From Reyranella aquatilis (GTDB lineage: Bacteria; Pseudomonadota; Alphaproteobacteria; Reyranellales; Reyranellaceae), in contig NZ_JAJISD010000012.1 of assembly GCF_020880995.1 (NCBI RefSeq), positions 62,001 to 126,000 on the forward strand: a stretch of DNA of 64,000 nucleotides. The letters run 5' to 3'. Both the position numbers and the translations under genes were made by a program. Shown one piece after another: positions 26,521 to 34,691 of this stretch. The notes under the pieces are model-generated. The model saw only the letters and a list, made by a program, of their open reading frames with translations. It ran no database searches and was not told the DNA's origin. Numbering within the stretch: the stretch's first letter is position 1; every line of letters starts with the position of its first letter.

Positions 26521-27729
26521 GTGAGCGAGACGGAACCCGAAAAGAAGGGCTGGTTTGCGCGGTTGCGCTCCCGGGTAGCGCCGACCGTCGAGCCGCCGAA
26601 GGCGCCCGAGCCCGAGGTCGAAAAGCCCGAACCGGTCGAGCCGGCCGCCGCGGCCGCGCCGGAAGCACCGGTCGCGGCGCCGTCGCCGGAGCCGATCCCC
26701 GCGCCGGTGGAGACCACCCTGGAGCCCGAGCCGGCGGCCGTCGAGACGGCGATCGTGGCCGAGGCACAAGCGGTCGAGCCGCAATCGATCGAGCCACCGC
26801 CGGTCGAGAAGAAGGGCTGGCTGTCGCGCCTGCGCGAGGGCCTGTCCAAGTCGACCAAGAAGGTCGCCGAGAGCATCACCGGCCTCTTCACCAAGAAGAA
26901 GCTCGACCAGCAGACGCTCGACGATCTCGAGGATGTCCTGATCCAGGCCGATCTTGGTGTCGCCGTTGCCGGACGGCTCGTGGCCAAGCTCGGCAAGGAA
27001 CGCTTCGGCAAGGAAGTCACCGACGAGGAGGTGCGCGCCGCCTTCGCCGAGGACATCGCCGAGATTCTCAAGCCGGTCGCCGTGCCGCTCACCATCGATG
27101 CCGCGCGGAAGCCGCATGTCGTGCTGGTGGTCGGCGTGAACGGCAGCGGCAAGACCACGACCATCGCCAAGCTCGCCGGCCTCTACAAGGGCGAGGGCCG
27201 TTCGGTGATGCTGGCGGCGGGCGACACGTTCCGCGCCGCCGCGGTCGAGCAGCTCAAGGTGTGGGGCGATCGCGCCGGCGTGCCGGTCGTCTCCAAGCAG
27301 ACCGGTGCGGATGCCGCGGGCCTTGCCTACGAGGCGCTGGAGCGGGCGCGCGCCGAGAAGACCGACGTGCTGCTGATCGACACCGCGGGCCGCCTGCACA
27401 ACAAGACCAACCTGATGGAAGAGCTCGCCAAGATCGTGCGCGTGCTCGCCAAGCTCGATCCCGAGGCGCCGCATTCCTGCCTGCTGGTGCTCGATGCCAC
27501 GACCGGCCAGAACGCCCATGCCCAGGTGGAGACGTTCAAGGCCATGTCGCCGGTCGATGCGCTGGTCCTCACCAAGCTCGACGGCAGCGCCAAGGGCGGC
27601 GTGCTGGTGGCGCTGGCCGAGAAGTTCAAGCTGCCGGTCGTCGCCATCGGTGTCGGCGAGGGCATCGACGACCTGCGGCCCTTCGAGGCACGGGCTTTCG
27701 CGCGCGGATTGATGGGATTGCCGGCATGA
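26521..27729 (+). CDS. ftsY: Signal recognition particle receptor FtsY
   Basis: FtsY is the membrane-associated GTPase receptor for Ffh. The 402-residue protein starts with GTG and has an acidic, proline/alanine-rich A region (about residues 15-95), the NG domain with GVNGSGKTTTIAKLAG, AGDTFRAAAVEQL, LIDTAGRLHNKTNLMEEL and LTKLDGSAKGGVLVAL, and ends GEGIDDLRPFEARAFARGL. WFARLRS and WLSRLREGLSKS are amphipathic, lipid-binding-like stretches on either side of the acidic region. Its stop overlaps the next gene as ATGA. Confidence 0.97.
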   Translation: MSETEPEKKGWFARLRSRVAPTVEPPKAPEPEVEKPEPVEPAAAAAPEAPVAAPSPEPIPAPVETTLEPEPAAVETAIVAEAQAVEPQSIEPPPVEKKGWLSRLREGLSKSTKKVAESITGLFTKKKLDQQTLDDLEDVLIQADLGVAVAGRLVAKLGKERFGKEVTDEEVRAAFAEDIAEILKPVAVPLTIDAARKPHVVLVVGVNGSGKTTTIAKLAGLYKGEGRSVMLAAGDTFRAAAVEQLKVWGDRAGVPVVSKQTGADAAGLAYEALERARAEKTDVLLIDTAGRLHNKTNLMEELAKIVRVLAKLDPEAPHSCLLVLDATTGQNAHAQVETFKAMSPVDALVLTKLDGSAKGGVLVALAEKFKLPVVAIGVGEGIDDLRPFEARAFARGLMGLPA

Positions 27730-28322
27730 GCGAGAAGAGCAGCGACGACAACGGCATGCGCAAACTCTACGCCACGGCGCTGGAACTGGGACCGCTCGTT
27801 CTGTTCTTCGCGGCCAACGGCCGCTGGGGCATCTACTGGGGCACGGGTATCTTCATCGTCGCCACCGCGGTCGCGCTTCCCTGCTATCGCTGGCTGGAGA
27901 AGCGCTGGCCGGTGATGCCGCTGGTCGGGGGCTTTTTCGTTCTGGTGTTCGGCGGCCTCACCATCTGGCTGCAGGACGAGACCTTCATCAAGCTGAAGCC
28001 CACCATCGTGAACTGCCTGTTCGCGGTGATCCTGGGCGGCGGCCTGGTGCTGTTCCAGAAACCGCTGCTGAAGCCATTGTTCGGTGCAGCCTTCAAGCTC
28101 ACCGACGAGGGCTGGTATCAGCTCACCATGCGCTGGACGATGTTCTTCTTCGTGCTGGCCATCGTGAACGAGGTGATGTGGCGGAACTTCCCCACGGACA
28201 CCTGGATCGCCAGCAAGATGTTCCTGAGCTTCCCGCTCACGCTGGTCTTCGCGTTCCTGCAGATCCCGCTGCTGAAGAAGTACTGGGACGGCGACGACAA
28301 TCCCTTTGCGCGGGGTAGTTGA
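27726..28322 (+). CDS. yciB: Inner membrane-spanning protein YciB (septation protein A family)
   Basis: The 198-residue protein has five or six membrane segments and the family signatures ELGPLVLFFAANGRWG, FKLTDEGWYQLTMRWTMFF and NEVMWRNFPTDTWI. YciB/IspZ proteins are linked to cell envelope and intracellular septation, with no defined enzyme activity. It overlaps ftsY by four bases, so the two are coupled. It converges on the Nudix gene across a 126-bp gap with three palindromes. Confidence 0.93.
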   Translation: MSEKSSDDNGMRKLYATALELGPLVLFFAANGRWGIYWGTGIFIVATAVALPCYRWLEKRWPVMPLVGGFFVLVFGGLTIWLQDETFIKLKPTIVNCLFAVILGGGLVLFQKPLLKPLFGAAFKLTDEGWYQLTMRWTMFFFVLAIVNEVMWRNFPTDTWIASKMFLSFPLTLVFAFLQIPLLKKYWDGDDNPFARGS

Positions 28323-28396
28323 GGCCGAGCAGAGCTCGGCCAGGGAGCGGCAGGACATTGCTTGCAATGTCCGGGAGCGTCGAAGAACGATCGTTC
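28323..28396. repeat. Cluster of three short perfect palindromes between converging genes
   Basis: Three hairpins stand in a row: GGCCGAGC-AGA-GCTCGGCC at 28323-28341, GACATTGC-TT-GCAATGTC at 28354-28371, and the uninterrupted GAACGATCGTTC at 28385-28396. They fill the gap between yciB (plus) and the Nudix gene (minus), where a two-way transcription stop is expected, but none is followed by a T-run. The first hairpin begins immediately after the yciB stop codon. A similar hairpin occurs at another converging gap near 32935. Confidence 0.6.
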
Positions 28397-28448
28397 CTCA
28401 TTGCCCTCCGTCGCGTACACCTCCCCATCTGAATGGGGCAGAAGGAGC

Positions 28449-29048
28449 TCAAACCCCCGCGGGCTTCCTCGGCGGCCACATGCGGGCGAGGTCGCCGGTG
28501 GGATTGGAGTAGGTCGAGAAGTCGGACTTGTCGCGCGATTCGTGGAAGTGGGCGAGCGCCCAGACCACCGTCGGGAAGGCGAGCTGGTCCCATGGAATGT
28601 CGGCCCAGTCGACCAGCGCCACTTCCTCGCTCTCGACGCCGCAGGCGATGTCGGGCGTGACCAGCTTGGCGCGATACATGATCTGCACCTGGCCGATGCG
28701 CGCCACGCTGTACATGGCCAGCAGCCGGTCGATCTCGATGGTGGCGCAGGCCTCTTCCCGCGCTTCGCGCTGCGCCGCCTGCTCGGTCGTCTCGCCGAGT
28801 TCCATGTAGCCGGCGGGAAGGGTCCAGAAGCCCTTGCGCGGTTCGATGGCGCGCTTGGCCAGCAGGATCTTGTCCTCCCACGTACAGACCGCGCCCGCGA
28901 CGACCTTGGGGTTCTGGTAGTGGATGAACTCGCAGCGGCCGCAGACCAGCCGCTCGCGATTGTCGCCGTCGGGAACCCGCTTCTCGAAATGCTCGGGCGG
29001 ATCCCACGGCAGGCGCGGGCGGTCGGGAGGTGTCGTGGGGGCGCTCAT
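28449..29048 (-). CDS. Nudix hydrolase with N-terminal zinc-ribbon-like segment
   Basis: The 199-residue protein carries a Nudix box, GYMELGETTEQAAQREAREE followed by the first residues of the next helix (about residues 80-100), which hydrolyses a nucleoside diphosphate linked to another group. Before it, RLVCGRCEFIHYQNPKVVAGAV is the short zinc-ribbon and signature of the NudC-like/ADP-ribose pyrophosphatase branch, although only one CxxC pair is present. The substrate is unknown. It follows pgk by 10 bp on the same strand and ends the M48-tusA-pgk unit. Confidence 0.88.
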   Translation of the reverse strand: MSAPTTPPDRPRLPWDPPEHFEKRVPDGDNRERLVCGRCEFIHYQNPKVVAGAVCTWEDKILLAKRAIEPRKGFWTLPAGYMELGETTEQAAQREAREEACATIEIDRLLAMYSVARIGQVQIMYRAKLVTPDIACGVESEEVALVDWADIPWDQLAFPTVVWALAHFHESRDKSDFSTYSNPTGDLARMWPPRKPAGV

Positions 29049-29058
29049 GGCGCCGACG

Positions 29059-30264
29059 CTACGCCGCCCGTATCAGCGCCGCAACGCCGGGCAGGGTCTT
29101 GCCTTCCATCCATTCGAGGAAGGCGCCGCCCGCGGTCGAGACGTAGGAGAACTTCTCCTCCACGCCGGCCGCCGCCAGCGCCGCCACGGTGTCGCCGCCG
29201 CCGGCCACCGACAGCAGCTTGCCCGCCGCGGTGAGGCGCGCCACGTCCTGCGCCAGCGCCATCGTGCCGGTGTCGAACGGCTTGATCTCGAAGGCACCGA
29301 GCGGACCGTTCCAGACGACGGTCGCGCAGTCGGCCAGTTCCTTCTGATAGAGCGCGATCGTCTTGGGGCCCACGTCGAGGATCATCTTGTCGTCGGGGCA
29401 GGCGTCGGCGTCGACCACGACATGCGGGGCGTTGGCCTTGAATTCGTCCGCCGCCATGATGTCGACGGGCAGCAGCACCGCGCACTTCGCCGCCTTGGCC
29501 TTCTCCAGGATCTCGAGCGCGGTTGCGGCGAGGTCCTTCTCGCACAGCGACTTGCCGACCTTGATCCCCTCCGCATGCATAAAGGTGTTGGCCATGCCGC
29601 CGCCGATGATCAGCTTGTCGACCTTGCCGACGAGATTGCCGAGCAGGTCGAGCTTGGTGGAGACCTTGGCGCCGCCGACGATCGCGCACACCGGCCGCTT
29701 CGGGCTGCCCAGCGCCTTGTCGAGCGCCTCCAGTTCGCCCTGCATCAGGCGACCGGCGACCGCCGGCAGGCGGTTGGCGAGGCCCTCGGTCGAGGCATGG
29801 GCGCGATGGGCGGTCGAGAACGCATCGTTCACATAGACGTCGCCCAGCAGCGAAAGCTTGTCGATGAAGCCCGCCTCGTTCTTCTCCTCCTCCTTGTGGA
29901 ACCGCAGGTTCTCGAGGAGCAGCACGTCGCCCGCCTTCATGTTGCGCACGGCCTCCTCGGCAAGCGGGCCGATGCAGTCCTCCGCGAAGCCGACCGGCTT
30001 GCCCAGCGCCTGCTCAAGCGGCTCGACCAGCGGGCGCAGCGTCATTTCGGGCACGCGCTTGCCGTCGGGGCGGCCGAAATGGCTGAGCACGATCACCTTG
30101 GCGCCCTTGGCCGCCAGTTCCTTGATCGTGGGCGCCGCGCGCTCGATGCGGGTCGCATCGGTCACCTTGCCGTTCTTCATCGGCACGTTGAGATCGACGC
30201 GCACCAGCACGCGCTTGCCGGCCATGTCGGTGGAATCGATCGTCTTGAAGGTGGTCTGCGGCAT
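29059..30264 (-). CDS. pgk: Phosphoglycerate kinase
   Basis: Pgk transfers phosphate between 1,3-bisphosphoglycerate and ADP in glycolysis and gluconeogenesis. The 401-residue protein has VLVRVDLNVPMKNGKVTDATR, the substrate-binding LSHFGRPDGKR, NDAFSTAHRAHAST, IVGGAKVSTKLDLLGNL and the nucleotide-binding SVAGGGDTVAALAAAGVEEKFSYVST. All are typical and full-length. It lies 45 bp downstream of the TusA-like gene. No gap or fba gene is next to it in this window. Confidence 0.98.
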   Translation of the reverse strand: MPQTTFKTIDSTDMAGKRVLVRVDLNVPMKNGKVTDATRIERAAPTIKELAAKGAKVIVLSHFGRPDGKRVPEMTLRPLVEPLEQALGKPVGFAEDCIGPLAEEAVRNMKAGDVLLLENLRFHKEEEKNEAGFIDKLSLLGDVYVNDAFSTAHRAHASTEGLANRLPAVAGRLMQGELEALDKALGSPKRPVCAIVGGAKVSTKLDLLGNLVGKVDKLIIGGGMANTFMHAEGIKVGKSLCEKDLAATALEILEKAKAAKCAVLLPVDIMAADEFKANAPHVVVDADACPDDKMILDVGPKTIALYQKELADCATVVWNGPLGAFEIKPFDTGTMALAQDVARLTAAGKLLSVAGGGDTVAALAAAGVEEKFSYVSTAGGAFLEWMEGKTLPGVAALIRAA

Positions 30265-30309
30265 GAACTCTCTCTTGTCTGTCGAACGGCCGTCTTGCGA
30301 TGCCGCCGT

Positions 30310-30537
30310 CTAGCGTTTCCGAATGACGAATACCAGCACCTCGCCCTCGCGGGTCGCGGAGACCAGCTCGTGGCCGGTCTGGCGGCAGAAGGCGGGGAAG
30401 TCCGCTTCGGCGGCGGGATCGGTCGCGCGCACCGTGAGCAGTCCGCCCACATCCAGCTCGCGCAGCTTGCGGTTGGCGCGCAACACCGGCAGGGGGCAGA
30501 GCAGGCCGGTCGCGTCGTATTCCAGCGTGTCGGTCAT
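30310..30537 (-). CDS. TusA-family sulfurtransferase-like protein
   Basis: The 75-residue protein has the single-cysteine SirA/TusA signature LDATGLLCPLPVLRANRKL-type motif (here YDATGLLCPLPVLRANRKL, Cys near residue 14) and a DPAAEADFPAFCRQTGHEL second half. TusA proteins pass sulfur as a persulfide for tRNA thiolation or cofactor synthesis. No TusBCDE or sulfur-oxidation genes are adjacent, so the acceptor is unclear. Its start overlaps the stop of the M48 protease gene as ATGA. Confidence 0.88.
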   Translation of the reverse strand: MTDTLEYDATGLLCPLPVLRANRKLRELDVGGLLTVRATDPAAEADFPAFCRQTGHELVSATREGEVLVFVIRKR

Positions 30538-31346
30538 TTGGGCCTGTAATATTGCATGGCTTCGGGCAGCCAGCGCCGGATATCGGCGATGCGCGTCGTG
30601 TCCGCGGGATGGGTGCTGAGCCATTCCGCCTGTCGCTTGCCGGAACTTGCGGCCCGCATGCGCTCCCACAGGCCGACGGCCTCGCGCGGGTCGTAGCCCG
30701 CCAGCGCCATCAGCACGAGACCGATCCGGTCGGCTTCCGATTCCTGCGCCCGGGACATCGGCAGGATGTAGCCGACCGTCGCGCCGGCGCCGACCGCGGC
30801 CATCATGGCCGGCAGATAGGTGCGGCTGCGGCCGCTCACCGTGGCCGAGAGCGCCACCGCCGCCGCCGTGGTGCCGACCGACGCCACCATCTGGTCGCTC
30901 ATGCGCTCCGCCCCGTGGCGCGCCAGGGCATGGGCGACCTCATGGGCGATCACGACAGCCATGCCCGCCTCGGTCCGGGTGATCGGCAGCAGGCCCGTAT
31001 AAACCACGATCTTGCCGCCGGGCAGGCAGAAGGCGTTCGGCTCGTTCTTGTCGACGGTCTTGAATTCCCAGCGAAAGTTCGGCGCGCGCCACAATTCCTG
31101 TGGCGGCCGCTCGGCGGCGGCGGCGATGCGGCGACCGACCTTCTCGACCAGCGCATTGGCCTGCGCGTCGCGCGACAGCGTCTCCTTGCTCAGCACCTCG
31201 CGATAGGCCTGCAGACCCATCTGCCGTTCCTCGCTTTCGCTGACCAGCATCATCTGCGAGCGCCCCGAAACCGGCGCCGTCTCGCAGGCGGAGAGCAGGG
31301 ACGTGAGACTGCACAGGATCAGCAGCAGACGTGAGCCGAAAGCCAT
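30534..31346 (-). CDS. M48-family metalloprotease lipoprotein
   Basis: The 270-residue protein has a lipoprotein signal (LLLILCSLTSLLSAC, lipidated Cys21) and an M48 peptidase domain with the zinc motif HEVAHALARHGAER near residue 136 and the third ligand in QESEADRIGLVLMALAGYDP. It resembles the BepA/LoiP group of periplasmic proteases that check outer-membrane protein assembly. No TPR domain follows, so it is LoiP-like rather than BepA-like. The start at 31346 is chosen over a frame reaching 31448 because it places the signal peptide at the N-terminus. It is the first gene of the M48-tusA-pgk-Nudix unit. Confidence 0.9.
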   Translation of the reverse strand: MAFGSRLLLILCSLTSLLSACETAPVSGRSQMMLVSESEERQMGLQAYREVLSKETLSRDAQANALVEKVGRRIAAAAERPPQELWRAPNFRWEFKTVDKNEPNAFCLPGGKIVVYTGLLPITRTEAGMAVVIAHEVAHALARHGAERMSDQMVASVGTTAAAVALSATVSGRSRTYLPAMMAAVGAGATVGYILPMSRAQESEADRIGLVLMALAGYDPREAVGLWERMRAASSGKRQAEWLSTHPADTTRIADIRRWLPEAMQYYRPK

Positions 31347-31437
31347 GCCGAGAAGTCTAGGGAAGGCGTTCCGGGAGGTCGAGCGTGCGCCGCGCGAGGG
31401 CGTGCTATAGGGAAGCGTCCACCGAACGAAGACCAAG

Positions 31438-32934
31438 TTGACCCCCAATCGTTACTCCACGATCGGCGACGAGCTGTTCGCCGCCGGCCGCTTCGACGAA
31501 GCCCTGTCGGCCTATCGCCAGGCGCTCGCCGCCTCGCCGCGCGATGCGCAGGCGCGCATGGGGCTCGATGCGATCCTCGAACGCGCCCGCACCGCGCAAC
31601 CCAACGCACAGCTTCGGACCTTGTTGCTCGAAGCCTATGCCGATGAGGGCGCCAACTGGGACGCGGTCGGCTGGGGCGCGGCCAACCAGCTCGTGGTCGG
31701 TTGGCCGGCCGACAACGACCTGCAGCGTCTCGCCGCCGATCCGCTGTTGCACGCCTTCCTGCGCAAGTCGCTGAACCGCGACGCCGATCTCGAACGCAAG
31801 CTGCTGGCGCTGCGCAAGGCCGTCGCGGCCGCCGAGCCCGGCCCACAGGTCGGCGAGCTGATCGCCTCGCTCGCCGAGCAGGCGTGGCTCAACGAGTATG
31901 TCTGGCCCGACGATCCGGCGATCGTCGACGAGCCCGCGGCGACCATGTTTCGCCCGCCCGCCGTGGCCCGCGCCGAGGTCGTCGAGGAACAGAGCCTCAA
32001 GGTCTCGATTCCCGAGATCGCGCCCATCACCGATGCCGTCTCGCTGTCGGTCCAGGCGATGTACGAGACCAATCCCTATCCGCGCTGGACGCATCTCGCG
32101 CGTCGGCCGACGGTCGACGTGCGTGCCGCCCTGATGCGCGATTTCCCGCATGCGACCCCCGTCGAGTTCGGCAACGGACCGCTGGAAGTGCTGATGCCGG
32201 GTGCCGGCACGGGCCAGCATCCGCTGACCGTGGCCTCGTCCTACGCGAACGCCCACGTGACCGGCGTCGATCTCTCGCGCGCCAGCCTCGCCTACGGCAA
32301 GCGCATGGCGGCGCGTTACGGCGTCGACAACATCGAGTTCCTGCGCGGCGACATTCTTGACCTGCCGAAACTGGGTCGCACCTTCGACCATGCCGAGTGC
32401 GTGGGCGTGCTGCATCACATGGCCGATCCGAAGGCCGGCCTGCAGGCGATCTCCGACATGCTGCGGCCCGGCGCCTTTTTGCGGCTCGGGCTCTACGGCG
32501 AGAGCGCGCGTGCGCTGGTGGTGAAGGCGCGGCGCGACATCGAGATGGCGCGGTTGCCCTCGACGCTCGACGGGCTGCGCGAGTTCCGCCGCAAGGTGAT
32601 GAGCGGCGAATGGCGGCGGCTGCGGCCGCTCACCGCCTGGGAGGATTTCTGGAGCGCGAGCCTGCTGCGCGACCTCTGCTTCCACGTGCAGGAGCATCGC
32701 TTCACGATCTCGCGCCTGCGCACCTTCCTCGAAGGCAGCGGGCTGCGTTTCCTGGGGTTCGAGTTCAACGTCGGTGCGTCGCAGAGCGCGGCGGCCAATG
32801 CCGGCCCGCTCGAACTGTATCGCGCGCGTTTCCCGACCGAGCGCACGATGTCCGACCTCGCCCGCTGGGAACAGCTCGAGCGTGAGAAGTCGAACCTGTT
32901 CCCGGGCTACGCCTTCGTCTGCCAGAAGGCGTAG
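31438..32934 (+). CDS. TPR and SAM-dependent methyltransferase protein
   Basis: The 498-residue protein starts with a TTG and a TPR unit (GDELFAAGRFDEALSAYRQAL), continues through a helical middle region, and has a class I methyltransferase domain from about residue 240: VLMPGAGTGQHPLTVA is the SAM-binding loop, TGVDLSRASLAYGKRMA the acidic strand, and HAECVGVLHHMADP the motif after it. The acceptor is unknown. The segment SVQAMYETNPYPRWTH before the domain is characteristic of a family of large bacterial methyltransferases of unknown target. It is divergent from the M48 gene. Confidence 0.8.
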   Translation: MTPNRYSTIGDELFAAGRFDEALSAYRQALAASPRDAQARMGLDAILERARTAQPNAQLRTLLLEAYADEGANWDAVGWGAANQLVVGWPADNDLQRLAADPLLHAFLRKSLNRDADLERKLLALRKAVAAAEPGPQVGELIASLAEQAWLNEYVWPDDPAIVDEPAATMFRPPAVARAEVVEEQSLKVSIPEIAPITDAVSLSVQAMYETNPYPRWTHLARRPTVDVRAALMRDFPHATPVEFGNGPLEVLMPGAGTGQHPLTVASSYANAHVTGVDLSRASLAYGKRMAARYGVDNIEFLRGDILDLPKLGRTFDHAECVGVLHHMADPKAGLQAISDMLRPGAFLRLGLYGESARALVVKARRDIEMARLPSTLDGLREFRRKVMSGEWRRLRPLTAWEDFWSASLLRDLCFHVQEHRFTISRLRTFLEGSGLRFLGFEFNVGASQSAAANAGPLELYRARFPTERTMSDLARWEQLEREKSNLFPGYAFVCQKA

Positions 32935-32954
32935 GGAGCCGAGCAAAGCTGGGC
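32935..32954. terminator. Imperfect hairpin between converging methyltransferase and hemC genes
   Basis: AGCCGAGC-AAA-GCTGGGCT (one mismatch) sits between the two stop codons. It resembles the first hairpin at 28323-28341 (GGCCGAGC-AGA-GCTCGGCC), which also lies at a converging gap. No T-run follows, so the terminator role is inferred only from position. Confidence 0.35.
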
Positions 32955-33881
32955 TCAGTCCGCGAAGAAGCCCGGTCCGCCGCGGCGCTTCAGTTCCTCG
33001 CCGGCATCGTGGCCCATCGCGTCGGCGTCGGCGGCGGCGCCACGGCGTTCGGTCTCGATCACCGTCGAGCCGTCGGGGCGGGCGATCAGCCCGCGCAGGT
33101 GCAGCGTGCCATCCGTCAGGGTCGCGTGGCCCGCGATCGGCGTGCGGCAGGATCCGTCGAGCGCGGCCAGCATCGCGTGCTCGGCGCGCACGCGGACGGC
33201 GGTCGCTTCATGGTTGATGGCCGCGAGCCAGCCGCGGATCTGCGCGTCGTCGGCGCGGGCCTCGATGCACACCGCACCCTGTCCGACCGCCGGCAACATC
33301 TCCGATTCCGGGATGGCCGCGCCGACATTGGGTTTGCCCAGGCGCTTGAGGCCGGCGAGCGCCAGGATGGTCGCGTGAACGGTGCCGTCGGCGCGCCTGG
33401 CCAGTCGCGTGTCGACGTTGCCGCGTAAGGTGACGATCTGCAGGTCGGGCCGACGGTGCAGCAGCAACGCCTTGCGGCGCAGCGCCGAGGTTCCGACGAT
33501 CGCGCCCTGCGGCAGCGCGTCGATGCGTTCGAGGTCGCCGGCGATCAGCACGTCGCGTGCATCCTCGCGCGGCAGGAAGGCGGAGATGGCGAGGCCCGGG
33601 GGTTGCGCGGTCGGCATGTCCTTCATGCTGTGCACGGCTGCATCGATACGACGCTGCAGAAGCGCCTCCTCGATTTCCTTCACGAAAAGGCCCTTGCCGC
33701 CGGCTTCCGACAGCGGCCGGTCCTGGATGACGTCGCCCGTGGTGCGGATCGGTACGATCTCGATGGCGCCGGGGCCGGCGAGCGCGGGAACGGCCCTGGC
33801 CAGCGCGTCACGCACGAGGCCGGTCTGTGTGAGGGCGAGTGGGCTGCCGCGCGTGCCGAGCCGAAGGAGGGGTACGGTCAT
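32955..33881 (-). CDS. hemC: Hydroxymethylbilane synthase (porphobilinogen deaminase)
   Basis: HemC joins four porphobilinogens into hydroxymethylbilane for haem synthesis. The 308-residue protein has LRLGTRGSPLALTQT, MKDMPTAQPPGLAISAFLPREDARDVL, VGTSALRRKALLL, and the dipyrromethane-cofactor cysteine in LDGSCRTPIAGHA. The start MTVPLLRLG at 33881 is preferred over a frame extending to 33971. It is divergent from the tsaD-gpsA side of the region, an arrangement common in alphaproteobacteria, but here an oxygenase gene comes first on the other side. Confidence 0.96.
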   Translation of the reverse strand: MTVPLLRLGTRGSPLALTQTGLVRDALARAVPALAGPGAIEIVPIRTTGDVIQDRPLSEAGGKGLFVKEIEEALLQRRIDAAVHSMKDMPTAQPPGLAISAFLPREDARDVLIAGDLERIDALPQGAIVGTSALRRKALLLHRRPDLQIVTLRGNVDTRLARRADGTVHATILALAGLKRLGKPNVGAAIPESEMLPAVGQGAVCIEARADDAQIRGWLAAINHEATAVRVRAEHAMLAALDGSCRTPIAGHATLTDGTLHLRGLIARPDGSTVIETERRGAAADADAMGHDAGEELKRRGGPGFFAD

Positions 33882-34033
33882 GCGGGCTGCTCTAGCGTAG
33901 GTCGCCCGCTCACGCCAGATGAGCGATGCATCGGCGGGTCCCGCGACCCCGTCGTTGCGGTCTTTCTGCATTGTCGCCGGCGCGGTTGTGTGTCCTGTTG
34001 CCGCCGGGCGATAGTCGGCGGATAGAGGGCCGC

Positions 34034-34684
34034 ATGAGCCAGGATTTCCAGATCGTTCCGCTGTTCGCCACGCCGATCGTCATCCACGACGTTCCGGACT
34101 CGGCGGCGCTCAACGCCGACCTGCGGCGGGTCATCCAGGAGCGCGAAAAGTCCCATCCGGGCAAGCAGGCCTCCAACGAAGGCGGCTGGCAGTCGACCTG
34201 GGACATGGATCGCTGGGGTGGCGTGCCGGCGCTGAAGCTGCTGGCGATCGGACGCAACACCGCCAACCGGGCGACCACCGACCGGTCGGGCACGGCGGGC
34301 GCGGGACCGCATCCTGGCCATTTCGCCGTGACGTGGCGCGCCAACATGTGGGCGAACATCAATCGCACCGGCCACGGCAACCTGCCTCACACCCATCCCG
34401 GCGCCTTCTGGTCGGGCGTCTATTACGTCGACGATGGCGGCATCGCCGAAGATCCCTCGCTGGGTGGGGCGCTCGAATTCATGGACCCGCGCGGGGCGGG
34501 ACCGACGATGTACGCGCCGCACCTCGGCTTCGCCATGCAGGGTGGGCTGTCGGGCGGAGTCAACGAAGCGCTGCTGCCGAAGGCCGGCCGGCTGGTGATG
34601 TTCCCGTCATGGCTATTGCACCAGGTGCGGCACTATCGCGGCACGGCCGAGCGCATCTCCATCGCCTTCAATCTCAGCCTGTAG
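34034..34684 (+). CDS. Putative 2OG-Fe(II) oxygenase (TIGR02466 type), copy 1
   Basis: The 216-residue protein matches the TIGR02466 group of putative 2-oxoglutarate and Fe(II)-dependent oxygenases. Visible features are PLFATPIVIHDVPD at the start, the iron-site HTHPGAFWSGVYYVDDGG, LEFMDPRG, and the distal GRLVMFPSWLLHQVRHYRG with a final RISIAFNLSL that supplies the 2OG-binding arginine. Copy 2 at 35739-36374 is highly similar over its whole length, and tsaD lies between them. Copy 1 has an extra 10-residue loop (SGTAGAGPHPGHF) absent in copy 2. It ends 7 bp before tsaD. The substrate is unknown. Confidence 0.8.
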   Translation: MSQDFQIVPLFATPIVIHDVPDSAALNADLRRVIQEREKSHPGKQASNEGGWQSTWDMDRWGGVPALKLLAIGRNTANRATTDRSGTAGAGPHPGHFAVTWRANMWANINRTGHGNLPHTHPGAFWSGVYYVDDGGIAEDPSLGGALEFMDPRGAGPTMYAPHLGFAMQGGLSGGVNEALLPKAGRLVMFPSWLLHQVRHYRGTAERISIAFNLSL

Positions 34685-34691
34685 GCGCGTC

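Noticed and set aside
24652..27519. 955-codon open frame on the minus strand opposite the glycosyltransferase-like gene, dapF and ftsY
   Set aside because: It is antisense to well-supported genes, its protein text is low-complexity and matches no family; long spurious frames are expected in GC-rich DNA.
24894..28322. 1142-codon plus-strand frame spanning several genes
   Set aside because: It only becomes real at its end (yciB); the rest is out-of-frame reading through dapF and ftsY.
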